This document shows positions 8,462-15,191 of a stretch of 21,488 bases of DNA, piece after piece. Each line of letters opens with the position of its first letter. Within the stretch, counting starts at the first letter, position 1. Source of the DNA: JBIOWF01 sp044868295 (GTDB lineage Bacteria > Actinomycetota > Actinomycetes > Streptosporangiales > Streptosporangiaceae). Below the pieces are notes generated by a model. That model searched no databases, was not told the origin of the DNA, and saw only the letters and a list, made by a program, of their open reading frames with translations. The stretch spans positions 1 through 21,488 of the forward strand of contig JBIOWF010000189.1 in the NCBI GenBank assembly GCA_044868295.1. The letters run 5' to 3'. Both the position numbers and the translations under genes were made by a program.

Positions 8462-8477
8462 GAATTGGGTCTTGACC
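8462..8477 (+). promoter_or_regulatory. Box 2: GAATTGGGTCTTGACC ahead of the peptide gene
   Basis: Matches box 1 (7208-7223) at 15 of 16 positions. It starts 10 bases after the stop codon of the E1-like gene and contains the -35 hexamer of the peptide promoter. Confidence 0.6.
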
Positions 8478-8500
8478 GCAGATCTGCGGCGACTAACGAT
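8472..8500 (+). promoter_or_regulatory. Probable promoter of the peptide gene (TTGACC-17-AACGAT)
   Basis: TTGACC (8472-8477) and AACGAT (8495-8500) are 17 bases apart, predicting a start near 8507 and a leader of about 46 bases. It would let the peptide be made in excess over the enzyme, as is usual for peptide precursors. Confidence 0.5.
8476..8489. promoter_or_regulatory. Perfect 14-bp palindrome CCGCAGATCTGCGG in the promoter spacer
   Basis: A gapless, perfect palindrome sits between the -35 and -10 of the peptide promoter, an ideal place for a dimeric repressor. It has no loop and no T tract, so it is unlikely to be the terminator of the E1-like gene. Confidence 0.5.
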
Positions 8501-8552
8501 CAGCAGGTCGCCTCAAGGAAGGTTGTCCCTCAATCAGACTACGGAGGGTGAG

Positions 8553-8678
8553 ATGAACCCAGCCGAGATAGAACCCCTCTTGCGGGAGGACAGCGATATG
8601 GCGGCATACGTCAAGATCACGATTAGAAGGCTGGACAAGATCGAGACGGTGGTGTGCAGCAACTCCTCCGGCAACTGA
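8553..8678 (+). CDS. Small peptide ending in Asn, candidate substrate of the E1-like enzyme
   Basis: ATG 8553, five bases after GGAGG, opens a 41-residue peptide. The N-terminal part is acidic (MNPAEIEPLLREDSD), the middle is a predicted beta strand with basic residues (AAYVKITIRRLDKI), and the end is ETVVCSNSSGN with a C-terminal Asn. A second ATG at 8598 has an equally good site (GGGAGG, eight bases away) and would give a 26-residue form. The gene has its own promoter and lies between the E1-like and DUF6879 genes. MccB enzymes require a C-terminal Asn on their peptide, which is why this peptide is the likely substrate. The single Cys (residue 35) and Ser/Asn-rich tail are alternative modification sites. 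No homologous precursor is recognised. Confidence 0.7.
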   Translation: MNPAEIEPLLREDSDMAAYVKITIRRLDKIETVVCSNSSGN

Positions 8679-8764
8679 GGATCACAGGTTTCGGCGAGAG
8701 GGGCAGACGACGGGTGCGACGTCCACGGATCGGGCTGATTTCCTGACATCGAGGAGGAGGCCTC

Positions 8765-9385
8765 ATGCGGAGCGAGGCGATCGAACACGTCAGAAGCGCC
8801 ACGGGTGAAGTGCTGCCCGTGGCCGCCTACCGCGCCGAGTTCTACGAGCGTTTCCCGCGGGTGGACGGCGTCGTGTGGAAGCTGGAGCGCGCCCAGCAAT
8901 TCCACGAGCCGGACGTGCCGAGCTGGGTGGCGATGATGGAGGGCGACTGGGACCGGTCCCTTCGCCTGATCAGGACCATGTGCTTCGAGCACGACCTGCC
9001 ATCGGGTGTGGAGCTGCGGCGTTTACGCATTGTCGATGTCGACATGCCGCTCACGCCGTACGTCCAGTGGGAGATCGCCCTGCTGGCCGCCCGCAGCCGT
9101 GCGGGCGAGTGCGGCCGGGTGTTGCCGGCGTCGGCGGTTCGCCGTCTGGAACGCGCGGCCCCGCTCCCTGAGCTGGTGATCCTGGGTCCCGACCTGATGT
9201 ACGAGATCCTCTATGACGAGGTCGGCGCCCACCTCGGTGGGCGCCGGATCACCGACCGGTCTTTGATCGCGGGGTGCGTGCCGCTCCTGGCCGATCTCTT
9301 CGAGGAGGCCGAGGAGATGGTCCCCTTCTTCGAACGCGAGGTGGCCCCACTGCAGCACATCCTCTTGTCAGCTTCTCGGCCGTAA
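8765..9385 (+). CDS. DUF6879-family protein
   Basis: 206 residues, beginning at ATG 8765 just after the strong ribosome site GAGGAGGAGG. The pattern VWKLERAQQFHEPDVPSWVA, followed by GDWDRSLRLIR, LRRLRIVDVDMPLTPYVQWE and a C-terminal half with DLMYEILYDEVG and an acidic helix (FEEAEEMVPFFERE), matches the actinobacterial DUF6879 family as I know it. There are no signal peptide, membrane helices or obvious catalytic motifs. DUF6879 genes often sit beside regulators in Streptomyces; here the gene follows the peptide by 86 bp, so it may belong to the peptide pathway as a modifying, binding or immunity factor. Function is unknown and the link is inferred from position. Confidence 0.75.
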   Translation: MRSEAIEHVRSATGEVLPVAAYRAEFYERFPRVDGVVWKLERAQQFHEPDVPSWVAMMEGDWDRSLRLIRTMCFEHDLPSGVELRRLRIVDVDMPLTPYVQWEIALLAARSRAGECGRVLPASAVRRLERAAPLPELVILGPDLMYEILYDEVGAHLGGRRITDRSLIAGCVPLLADLFEEAEEMVPFFEREVAPLQHILLSASRP

Positions 9386-9487
9386 AGGCCCGATCTTGCA
9401 GCTGCTCGCCATCGACGGCGTCGACGGCTCGGGCCGCGTACGGCAGCGCGACTCACTGCCCGGCAGGGCACGCCATACCGCATGTCG

Positions 9488-9547
9488 CAGTGCCGATAGC
9501 AGTGCCGACAACAGTGCCGATAACAGCGGCGATAACAGCGGCGATGA
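9488..9547. repeat. 12-bp tandem repeat, five units
   Basis: Five consecutive 12-bp units of the type CAGTGCCGATAA or CAGCGGCGATAA (starts at 9488, 9500, 9512, 9524, 9536) lie between the convergent DUF6879 and pnkp genes. The last unit runs into the terminator stem. Confidence 0.85.
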
Positions 9548-9583
9548 CGGCTCGCGCGGCTCTTGCGGCAAGCCGTCATCGCC
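9540..9583. terminator. Bidirectional terminator between the DUF6879 gene and pnkp
   Basis: GCGATGACGGCT (9541-9552) and AGCCGTCATCGC (9571-9582) are a perfect 12-bp inverted repeat, extendable by one G-C pair, around an 18-base loop. It sits between convergent genes and can serve both. Confidence 0.75.
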
Positions 9584-9634
9584 TCCCCGCAGGACCGGCG
9601 AGGTCAGCCGGGGGTCAGCGGAGTGGTGGCGGGG

Positions 9635-12319
9635 TCACAGCCGCGGGTCGACCGGCTCGGACTCGAGCGCCAGAACGGCGAAGACCGGCTCGTGGACACG
9701 CCACAGCGGATCTCCTTCCGCGAGGCGGGCGAGCGCCTCCAGACCGAGCGCGTGCTCACGGAGGGCCATCGAGCGCTTCTTGCCCAGGAACCGCCGCCGC
9801 AGCACGCCGAGCGACTCGGTGTAGTCGGGACCGTAGATGATCCGCAGGTACTCACGCCCCCGAACCTTGATCCCGGGCTGCGCCCTGCCGCCCTGCCGCC
9901 TGCCGCCGCGCTGCCTGCCGCCCTCCCCCGCAGCGCTCCGCTCCGCACCCACCTGCTCTGTACCAGGCTGATCCATGTCAGCCTGCCTCGAACCAGACTG
10001 CTCCGTACCAGGCTGATCCGTACCAGGCTGATCGGGGTCGGCCGGCTCCGTGTCGGGCGCGAATTCCACCGGCTTCACGACCATGCCCTCACCGCCCGCG
10101 GCCGTGAGTGACGACCACCACTCGACGGCCGCCGCGCGCTCGTCCTCGGAGTCCAGGGACACGAAAACGTGCCTGGTGGGAGCGATGATCCCGGCTGTCC
10201 CGGCAGCCGGCCCGAGATCGCCGGTCGTCGACGTCAGGCGCGACAGCACCTCCAGGTGCCACGAGTGCGGCTCCTGGACGGCCGTCGCCCGGCCCTCGCA
10301 GGCCAGGATCTGGAAGGGCGCGAGCCGTACACCGTCGAGGCCGGAGACCGGCCAGCAGTACCGCGCGTAGGCGTCGCGGAAACGGGCGGCGTTGTCCTGG
10401 CGGCGCCGGGTGCGCTCCAGGACGTCTCCGACGTCCAGCCCACGCCGCGCCGCCGCCTCCAGCGCCGCGACCGCCTCCGGCAGCGCCGTCCGCGCGGCCG
10501 CCCCGACCGAGGCGTACTGGCCGCGGATCAGCCCCTCGGCCTTGGCCGACCAGGGCAGCAGCTCGCAGTCGAGCACGACCCAGTCCGACTCCAGCTCGTC
10601 CCACAGCGGGCTGACCGCGTCGCGCAGCCGATCGACCAGCTCCCCCGTGAGATCGTCGAAGAACGGCCGGCCGGTGCGGGTGTAGACCGTCCCCGTCGTC
10701 CCGTCAGTGATCCCGAACCGCTTGGCGGCCACCTCGGCGGTCCGGGTCAGTACGGCTATCGCCCGCGAGCCCATGTGCTTCTCCTCGCACACGACCCGGG
10801 TGACCCCGGCCCTGGCGAACTCCTCGAACGCCTCGGCCGGGTGCTCAAGGTAGCCGTCGAGTGTGGACGTCTCCGGCGGCGCCATCGTCGGCGGCAGGTA
10901 GACCAGCCAGCGCGGGTCCACCGCGAACCGGCTCATGATCTCCAGCGCGGCGGCCGTGTTCTCCTGCCTGATCTTGATCCGCCCGCCGTACCTCGACTCC
11001 ACGAACCGCGTCCCGTCGACGTCGCCGATGTCGAGCACGCCGGGCTCTCTAGTGCCGTACGCGCTGAGCGGCCGGGTCGGCTCGTACCAGACCTGCTCGG
11101 CCGGGACGGAGACCAGCTGCCGCTCGGGGTAGCGCAGGGCGGTCAGCTTCCCGCCGAAGACCACTCCCGTGTCCAGGCAGATCGTGTTGTTGATCCACTC
11201 GGCCTCGGGAACGGGAGTGTGCCCGTAGACGACCATCGCCCGGCCGCGGTACTCGTTCGCCCACGGGTAGCGGACGGGCAGGCCGTACTCGTCGGTCTCC
11301 CCTGTCGTGTCCCCGTACAGCGCGAACGAGCGGACGCGCCCGCTGGCCCGCCCGTGGTAGGCCTCCTTGAGGCCCGCGTGGGCGACCACGAGCCAGCCGC
11401 CGTCGAGCTGGTAGTGGCTGATGAGGCCGTCCATGAAGTCCTTCGCGGCCTGGCGGAACTCCTCCGGCTCGGCGGCGAGCTGCTCCAGCGACCGCTCCAG
11501 GCCGTGCCTGACCTGAACCTTGCGGCCGCTCATGGCGCGGACGAGCTTCTGCTCGTGGTTTCCGGCGACGCACAGCGCGGTGCCGGCCGCGACCATGCCC
11601 ATGACCAGCCTGAGCACGCCCGGCGAGTCAGGACCGCGATCGACGAGGTCGCCGACGAACACGGCCGTGCGGCCCTCGGGATGGGTGGCGCCGTCGGCGG
11701 ACACGTCCCAGCCGAGGGTGCGCAGCAGCGTCTCCAGCTCCGACCGGCACCCGTGGACGTCCCCGATGATGTCGAACGGGCCGGTGAGCTCGGTCTTGTC
11801 GGTCCACGCCTTCTCGTAGGAGATCACGGCGTCGTCGATCTCGTCGCCGCGCAGGATGTGCACGCGGCGGAACCCGTCCCTGGCGATCTTGCCGAGCGAG
11901 CGCCTGAGGTCCTTGCGCTGCCGGGGGATCACATGGGGCCCGAAGTCGCGATCGGCCCGAGACGCGTTCCGGGCGACGGCCACGTCCTCCGCGACATCGA
12001 GCACGATGGCGTCGACCAGCACGTCATGGCTCTTGGCCAGCGCGATCAGCTGCTTGCGGGCCTCCCACTGCACGTTCGTGGCGTCGACGACCGTCAGCAG
12101 GCCACGCCTGAGCCGGGTCCCGACGATGTGGTGCAGCATCTCGAACGCGTCCGGCGTGGCCGTCTGGTCGTTCTCGTCGTCGGAGACGAGGCCCCGGCAG
12201 AAGTCCGACGAGATCACCTGGGTGGCCTTGAAATGCTTGCCGGCGAATGTCGACTTGCCGCTGCCGGAGATCCCGACGAGCACCACCAGCGCCAGCTCCG
12301 GCACCCTTACCTCAGCCAT
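9635..12319 (-). CDS. pnkp: Bacterial polynucleotide kinase-phosphatase-ligase (RNA repair)
   Basis: About 894 residues from ATG 12319, which overlaps the hen1 stop by 8 bp and has AAGGGGG upstream; an in-frame ATG at 12343 lacks a site. Domains in order: 5'-OH kinase with P-loop GISGSGKST (about 16-24); 2',3'-phosphatase of the metallophosphoesterase fold with GDVHG (186-190), GDLVDRG (223-229), GNHE (253-256), HAG (314) and GHTPV (366); ligase/adenylyltransferase with EEKHMGSRA (Lys514 nucleophile) and GEGMVVKP (744-751). The last conserved block, QPGIKVRGREYLRIIYGP (about 814-831), is separated from GEGMVVKP by about 60 residues of low-complexity sequence that I do not expect in the family. 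Pnkp heals cleaved RNA ends and seals them together with Hen1. All recognisable catalytic residues are present. Confidence 0.96.
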   Translation of the reverse strand: MAEVRVPELALVVLVGISGSGKSTFAGKHFKATQVISSDFCRGLVSDDENDQTATPDAFEMLHHIVGTRLRRGLLTVVDATNVQWEARKQLIALAKSHDVLVDAIVLDVAEDVAVARNASRADRDFGPHVIPRQRKDLRRSLGKIARDGFRRVHILRGDEIDDAVISYEKAWTDKTELTGPFDIIGDVHGCRSELETLLRTLGWDVSADGATHPEGRTAVFVGDLVDRGPDSPGVLRLVMGMVAAGTALCVAGNHEQKLVRAMSGRKVQVRHGLERSLEQLAAEPEEFRQAAKDFMDGLISHYQLDGGWLVVAHAGLKEAYHGRASGRVRSFALYGDTTGETDEYGLPVRYPWANEYRGRAMVVYGHTPVPEAEWINNTICLDTGVVFGGKLTALRYPERQLVSVPAEQVWYEPTRPLSAYGTREPGVLDIGDVDGTRFVESRYGGRIKIRQENTAAALEIMSRFAVDPRWLVYLPPTMAPPETSTLDGYLEHPAEAFEEFARAGVTRVVCEEKHMGSRAIAVLTRTAEVAAKRFGITDGTTGTVYTRTGRPFFDDLTGELVDRLRDAVSPLWDELESDWVVLDCELLPWSAKAEGLIRGQYASVGAAARTALPEAVAALEAAARRGLDVGDVLERTRRRQDNAARFRDAYARYCWPVSGLDGVRLAPFQILACEGRATAVQEPHSWHLEVLSRLTSTTGDLGPAAGTAGIIAPTRHVFVSLDSEDERAAAVEWWSSLTAAGGEGMVVKPVEFAPDTEPADPDQPGTDQPGTEQSGSRQADMDQPGTEQVGAERSAAGEGGRQRGGRRQGGRAQPGIKVRGREYLRIIYGPDYTESLGVLRRRFLGKKRSMALREHALGLEALARLAEGDPLWRVHEPVFAVLALESEPVDPRL
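9929..10033. repeat. 15-bp tandem repeat inside pnkp (DQPGT-type)
   Basis: Seven 15-bp units encode DQPGT, DQPGT, EQSGS, RQADM, DQPGT, EQVGA, ERSAA on the minus strand. Three units are almost identical at DNA level; the others are decayed. The array forms the core of the insert in the ligase domain. Confidence 0.85.
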
Positions 12320-14027
12320 TGCCGGCCCCCTTGTTGTGATCATTCGTGTTGCCGTCGGTCTCGCGGTCGGCGGGGCCGACCAGGGTGAATACGGCCATCT
12401 GGGTGGGCGGCCCCACCTCGGGGTCGTCCTCCCCCACCGGCCTGAACGCGGCGTGGTAGCCGTACCGGGCGCAGACGCCGGCCGTCCACTCCGCGAACTC
12501 GGCCCGGGTCCACTCGAAGCGGTGGTCCGGGTGACGGTGCGCCGGGCCGGGCCGTCCGGCGAGGAACTCGTAGCGGACGTTGTACTCCGCGTTCGGCGTC
12601 GTCACGATCACATGAGCCGGTTTCGCGGTGCCGAAGACGACCCCCTCCAGCGCGGGCAGCCGAGGCGGGTCGACGTGCTCCACCACCTCCATGAGCACCG
12701 CCGCGTCGTATCCGGCGAACCGGGCGTCGGTGTACGTCAGCGCGCCCTGGAACAGGTCGAGGCGGGCCCGCTTGGCGTCCGGCATCCGGTCCAGTTTGAG
12801 CTTGCGCGCGGCCAGGGCGAGCGCGTGCGCCGACACGTCAACGCCGGTGACCTTGGCGAACGCTGGTTTGGCGAGCAGCGCGGAGATCAGCTGGCCGGAC
12901 CCGCAACCGAGGTCGATGACGGTACGCACCCCGATCTCCTCCAGAGCGGCGACCACGGCCTCCTTCCGCAGCGCGTTGAGCGGCCGGGCACGCTCCTTCT
13001 GATCATGCGCGTCGCACCCGTCCGCGTCCTGGGCCCTGTCCACGTTCCCGGTCCCGTCCGCGTTCCCGGTCCCGTCCGCGTTCTCGGTCCCGTCCGCGTT
13101 CCCGGTCCCGTCCGCGTTCCCGGTCCCCGGGGGCGAGCCGAACGGATCCGCGTCGTGATCACGCGCGGGATCGCCGGCCCTGTCGTGATCACGTGCGGGA
13201 TCGCCGGCCTCCGGCGCGACCCGCCAGTCCTCGCCGGACGGGGCGGTCAGGTCCTCCTCGACCGGAGGCTCCAGGGCCTCCTCGACGTCGTCGCCCAGCT
13301 CGGCCAGCCGGGCGAAGGCCGTACGGGCGAGAGCCCAGCGGCGGCCCAGGTAGCGCCGGGTGATCAGCGCCTTCTCCGGATGTGCGGCCAGCCAGCCGGA
13401 ACCGGCCCTGACCAGCTTGTCGACCTCGTCGTCAGCCACCCAGTAGTGCTTGGCGTCGTCGAGCACCGGCAGCAGGACGTAGAGCTGGTTGAGCGCGTCG
13501 GCCAGCCGTACCTCGCCGCGCAGCGTCAGCCGTACATAGCGGGAATCTCCCCACTCGGGGAAACCCTCGTCGAGTGGCACGGTCTCCGCCTCCACCTGCC
13601 AGCCGAGCGGCTCGAACACGCGGCGCGCGATCTCCGCGCCGCCACGGCAGGACAGCGCGGGCAGGCAGATCTCCAGCGGGATCGGGCCCGCGGCCAGCTC
13701 CGGGCGGGCGTTACACCGTCCGGAGCGAGCCGTCCGGAACACGTCCGCCAGCGCCACGGCGAGCAGTGAGGACGCCGCGTAGGGCCGGTCGTTGACGTAC
13801 TGCCCCAGGCTGAAGTCGGGGGACGTCTTGCCGCGCGAGCGCACCAGCTGGATCGGGTCGACCTCCAGCATGAGGGCGGCCGTGCAGCGTTCCTCGGTCG
13901 CCTCCGGGTAGAAGACCCGCGCCAGACCGCAGGACTGGCCGAACTCCTGCACCCGGTCAGGATGCTTGTGGAGGAGGAAGCCGAGATCGGTGGCCGGTCG
14001 GGAGGTGGTCGAGATCGTGAGAAGCAC
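12312..14027 (-). CDS. hen1: 3'-terminal RNA ribose 2'-O-methyltransferase Hen1
   Basis: 571 residues, GTG start at 14027 with no clear ribosome site. The N-terminal part (about 1-250; MLLTISTTSRPATDLGFLLHK, SLGQYVNDRPYAASSLLAVA) is the bacterial Hen1 N-terminal domain that partners Pnkp. The C-terminal methyltransferase has the SAM motif VIDLGCGSGQL (370-380) and the Hen1 metal-site residues EVVEH (447-451) and RHPDH (498-502), with TTPNAEYN near 477. It methylates the 2'-OH at the 3' end of cleaved RNA before ligation, protecting it from re-cleavage. Between the domains (about 255-345) lies an Asp/Gly/Asn-rich linker with five GTGNAD-type repeats and two GDPARDHD repeats, which makes it longer than usual bacterial Hen1. 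It overlaps pnkp, forming an operon. Confidence 0.96.
   Translation of the reverse strand: MLLTISTTSRPATDLGFLLHKHPDRVQEFGQSCGLARVFYPEATEERCTAALMLEVDPIQLVRSRGKTSPDFSLGQYVNDRPYAASSLLAVALADVFRTARSGRCNARPELAAGPIPLEICLPALSCRGGAEIARRVFEPLGWQVEAETVPLDEGFPEWGDSRYVRLTLRGEVRLADALNQLYVLLPVLDDAKHYWVADDEVDKLVRAGSGWLAAHPEKALITRRYLGRRWALARTAFARLAELGDDVEEALEPPVEEDLTAPSGEDWRVAPEAGDPARDHDRAGDPARDHDADPFGSPPGTGNADGTGNADGTENADGTGNADGTGNVDRAQDADGCDAHDQKERARPLNALRKEAVVAALEEIGVRTVIDLGCGSGQLISALLAKPAFAKVTGVDVSAHALALAARKLKLDRMPDAKRARLDLFQGALTYTDARFAGYDAAVLMEVVEHVDPPRLPALEGVVFGTAKPAHVIVTTPNAEYNVRYEFLAGRPGPAHRHPDHRFEWTRAEFAEWTAGVCARYGYHAAFRPVGEDDPEVGPPTQMAVFTLVGPADRETDGNTNDHNKGAGNG
13038..13127. repeat. 18-bp tandem repeat inside hen1 (GTGNAD-type), five units
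   Basis: Five adjacent copies of GTCCGCGTTCCCGGTCCC (plus strand) with one change each in units 1 and 3. They encode GTGNAD, GTGNAD, GTENAD, GTGNAD, GTGNVD. The near-identity indicates recent expansion. Confidence 0.95.
13152..13209. repeat. 30-bp direct repeat inside hen1
   Basis: Copies at 13152-13179 and 13182-13209 match at 27 of 28 positions and encode two GDPARDHD segments in the same linker. Confidence 0.85.
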
Positions 14028-14061
14028 GGACCAAGGTTGCCGGATGCTCGTTTCGCGGCGC

Positions 14062-14090
14062 TACCGAATTGCCGCCTATTACCGAATCGC
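14062..14090. repeat. Direct repeat TACCGAATYGC upstream of hen1
   Basis: Two copies (14062-14072 and 14080-14090), 18 bp apart, lie 35-63 bp before the hen1 start in the 119-bp gap to the next gene. The spacing and position would suit a regulator or activator site for the RNA-repair operon, but no dedicated regulator gene is adjacent. Confidence 0.35.
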
Positions 14091-14146
14091 ACTCATACAC
14101 GCAGGCGGCACCGCCCGCCCAGGTGCGGAAACGTGTCAGACGGCAC

Positions 14147-15064
14147 TCAGACGTGCGGCAGGACCTCGGCGGCGAGCAGTTCGAGGTGGTCGAGGTCGGA
14201 GAGGTCCATGACCTGGAGATATATGCGCTCCGCGCCCAGCTCGGCGAACCTTCCGACCTTGTCGAGGATCTCGGCCGGCGTTCCGGCCAGGCCGATCGCA
14301 CGCAGCTCCGCCTCGTCCTGACCGATCGCCCGGGCGCGACGGGCTATCTCGGCGTCGTCCGCGCCGGCGCAGACCGTCTGCGCCGCCGACAGGACGATCG
14401 AGTCGCGCCCGGCGGCCTCGCACGCCTCCAGCACGCGCCGGTAGGCCGGCCCGGTGTCGTCGAGGGCACGGAACGGCACGTTGTACTCGTCGGCGAAGCG
14501 AGCCGCCAGCCGCGGCGTCCGCTTCGCGCCGAACCCGCCCATGATGATCGGCGGTCGCGGCCGCTGGACCGGCTTGGGCAGCCCCGGAGAATCCACCACG
14601 CGATAGTGCCCGCCCTCGAAGGAGAACGGCTCGGTGGCGGTCCAGAGGCCAGTGATGATCTTCAGCTGCTCTTCCAGCATCTCGAACCGCTCCCCGATCG
14701 GCGGGAACGGGATGCCGTACGCGTCGTGCTCGGCGTCGAACCAGCCCGTTCCCAGGCCGAGCTCAACCCGCCCGCCACTCATCTGGTCGACCTGGGCGAC
14801 GCTGACGGCGAGGGGGCCGGGCAGCCGGAAGGTCACGGGGGTGACCAGCGTCCCGAGCTTGACGCGCGAGGTCTCCCGGGCCAGGGCAGCCAGAGTCACC
14901 CAGGCGTCGGTGGAGCCAGGTCCGGGATCGCCGGGACCGATCCGCAGGTAATGGTCGGAACGGAAGAACGCGTCGAATCCCAGCCTCTCCGTCGCCCGCG
15001 CGACCGTGAGCAGCTCGTCGTAGGTCGCGCCCTGCTGCGGTTCGGTAAAGATCCTCAGCCTCAT
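14147..15064 (-). CDS. LLM-class F420-dependent oxidoreductase
   Basis: 305 residues of the luciferase-like monooxygenase TIM barrel. Family features in order: MRLRIFTEPQQGATYDELL at the start, AERLGFDAFFRSDHYL-type segment near residue 35, VKLGTLVTPVTFRLPGPLA, SGGRVELGLGTGWFDAEHDAYGIPFP near 110-140, and PPIIMGGFGAKRTPRLAARFADEYN near 190. These match the actinobacterial TIGR03560-type enzymes that use coenzyme F420 as hydride carrier; the substrate cannot be predicted. ATG 15064 is preceded by GGGGAGG at a long 13-base spacing. It is transcribed toward hen1 with a 119-bp gap, so it could be read through into the repair operon, but there is no functional reason to link them. Confidence 0.92.
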   Translation of the reverse strand: MRLRIFTEPQQGATYDELLTVARATERLGFDAFFRSDHYLRIGPGDPGPGSTDAWVTLAALARETSRVKLGTLVTPVTFRLPGPLAVSVAQVDQMSGGRVELGLGTGWFDAEHDAYGIPFPPIGERFEMLEEQLKIITGLWTATEPFSFEGGHYRVVDSPGLPKPVQRPRPPIIMGGFGAKRTPRLAARFADEYNVPFRALDDTGPAYRRVLEACEAAGRDSIVLSAAQTVCAGADDAEIARRARAIGQDEAELRAIGLAGTPAEILDKVGRFAELGAERIYLQVMDLSDLDHLELLAAEVLPHV

Positions 15065-15191
15065 CCGCCCATTATCGCCTCCCCGTGTTTTTCCTCTTGC
15101 TAAGTTCGCCCTCGTGCGCGCAACGTAGTCGCAAGGAAGCTCAGGGTGGTGAACGGTGGATACGGCACTGCATGCCCAGGAGGCGGGGACC

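Noticed and set aside
8476..8489. Palindrome considered as terminator of the E1-like gene
   Set aside because: No loop, no T tract, and it lies exactly in a promoter spacer.
9488..9547. Short repeats considered as a CRISPR array
   Set aside because: Units are contiguous 12-mers with no spacers and there are no cas genes.
9274..9840. Plus-strand frame through the 12-bp repeats
   Set aside because: No ribosome site or family motif; it crosses a strong terminator and runs antisense to pnkp.
10169..12388. 739-codon open frame on the plus strand opposite pnkp
   Set aside because: Shadow of pnkp with no recognisable motif; pnkp has complete domain signatures.
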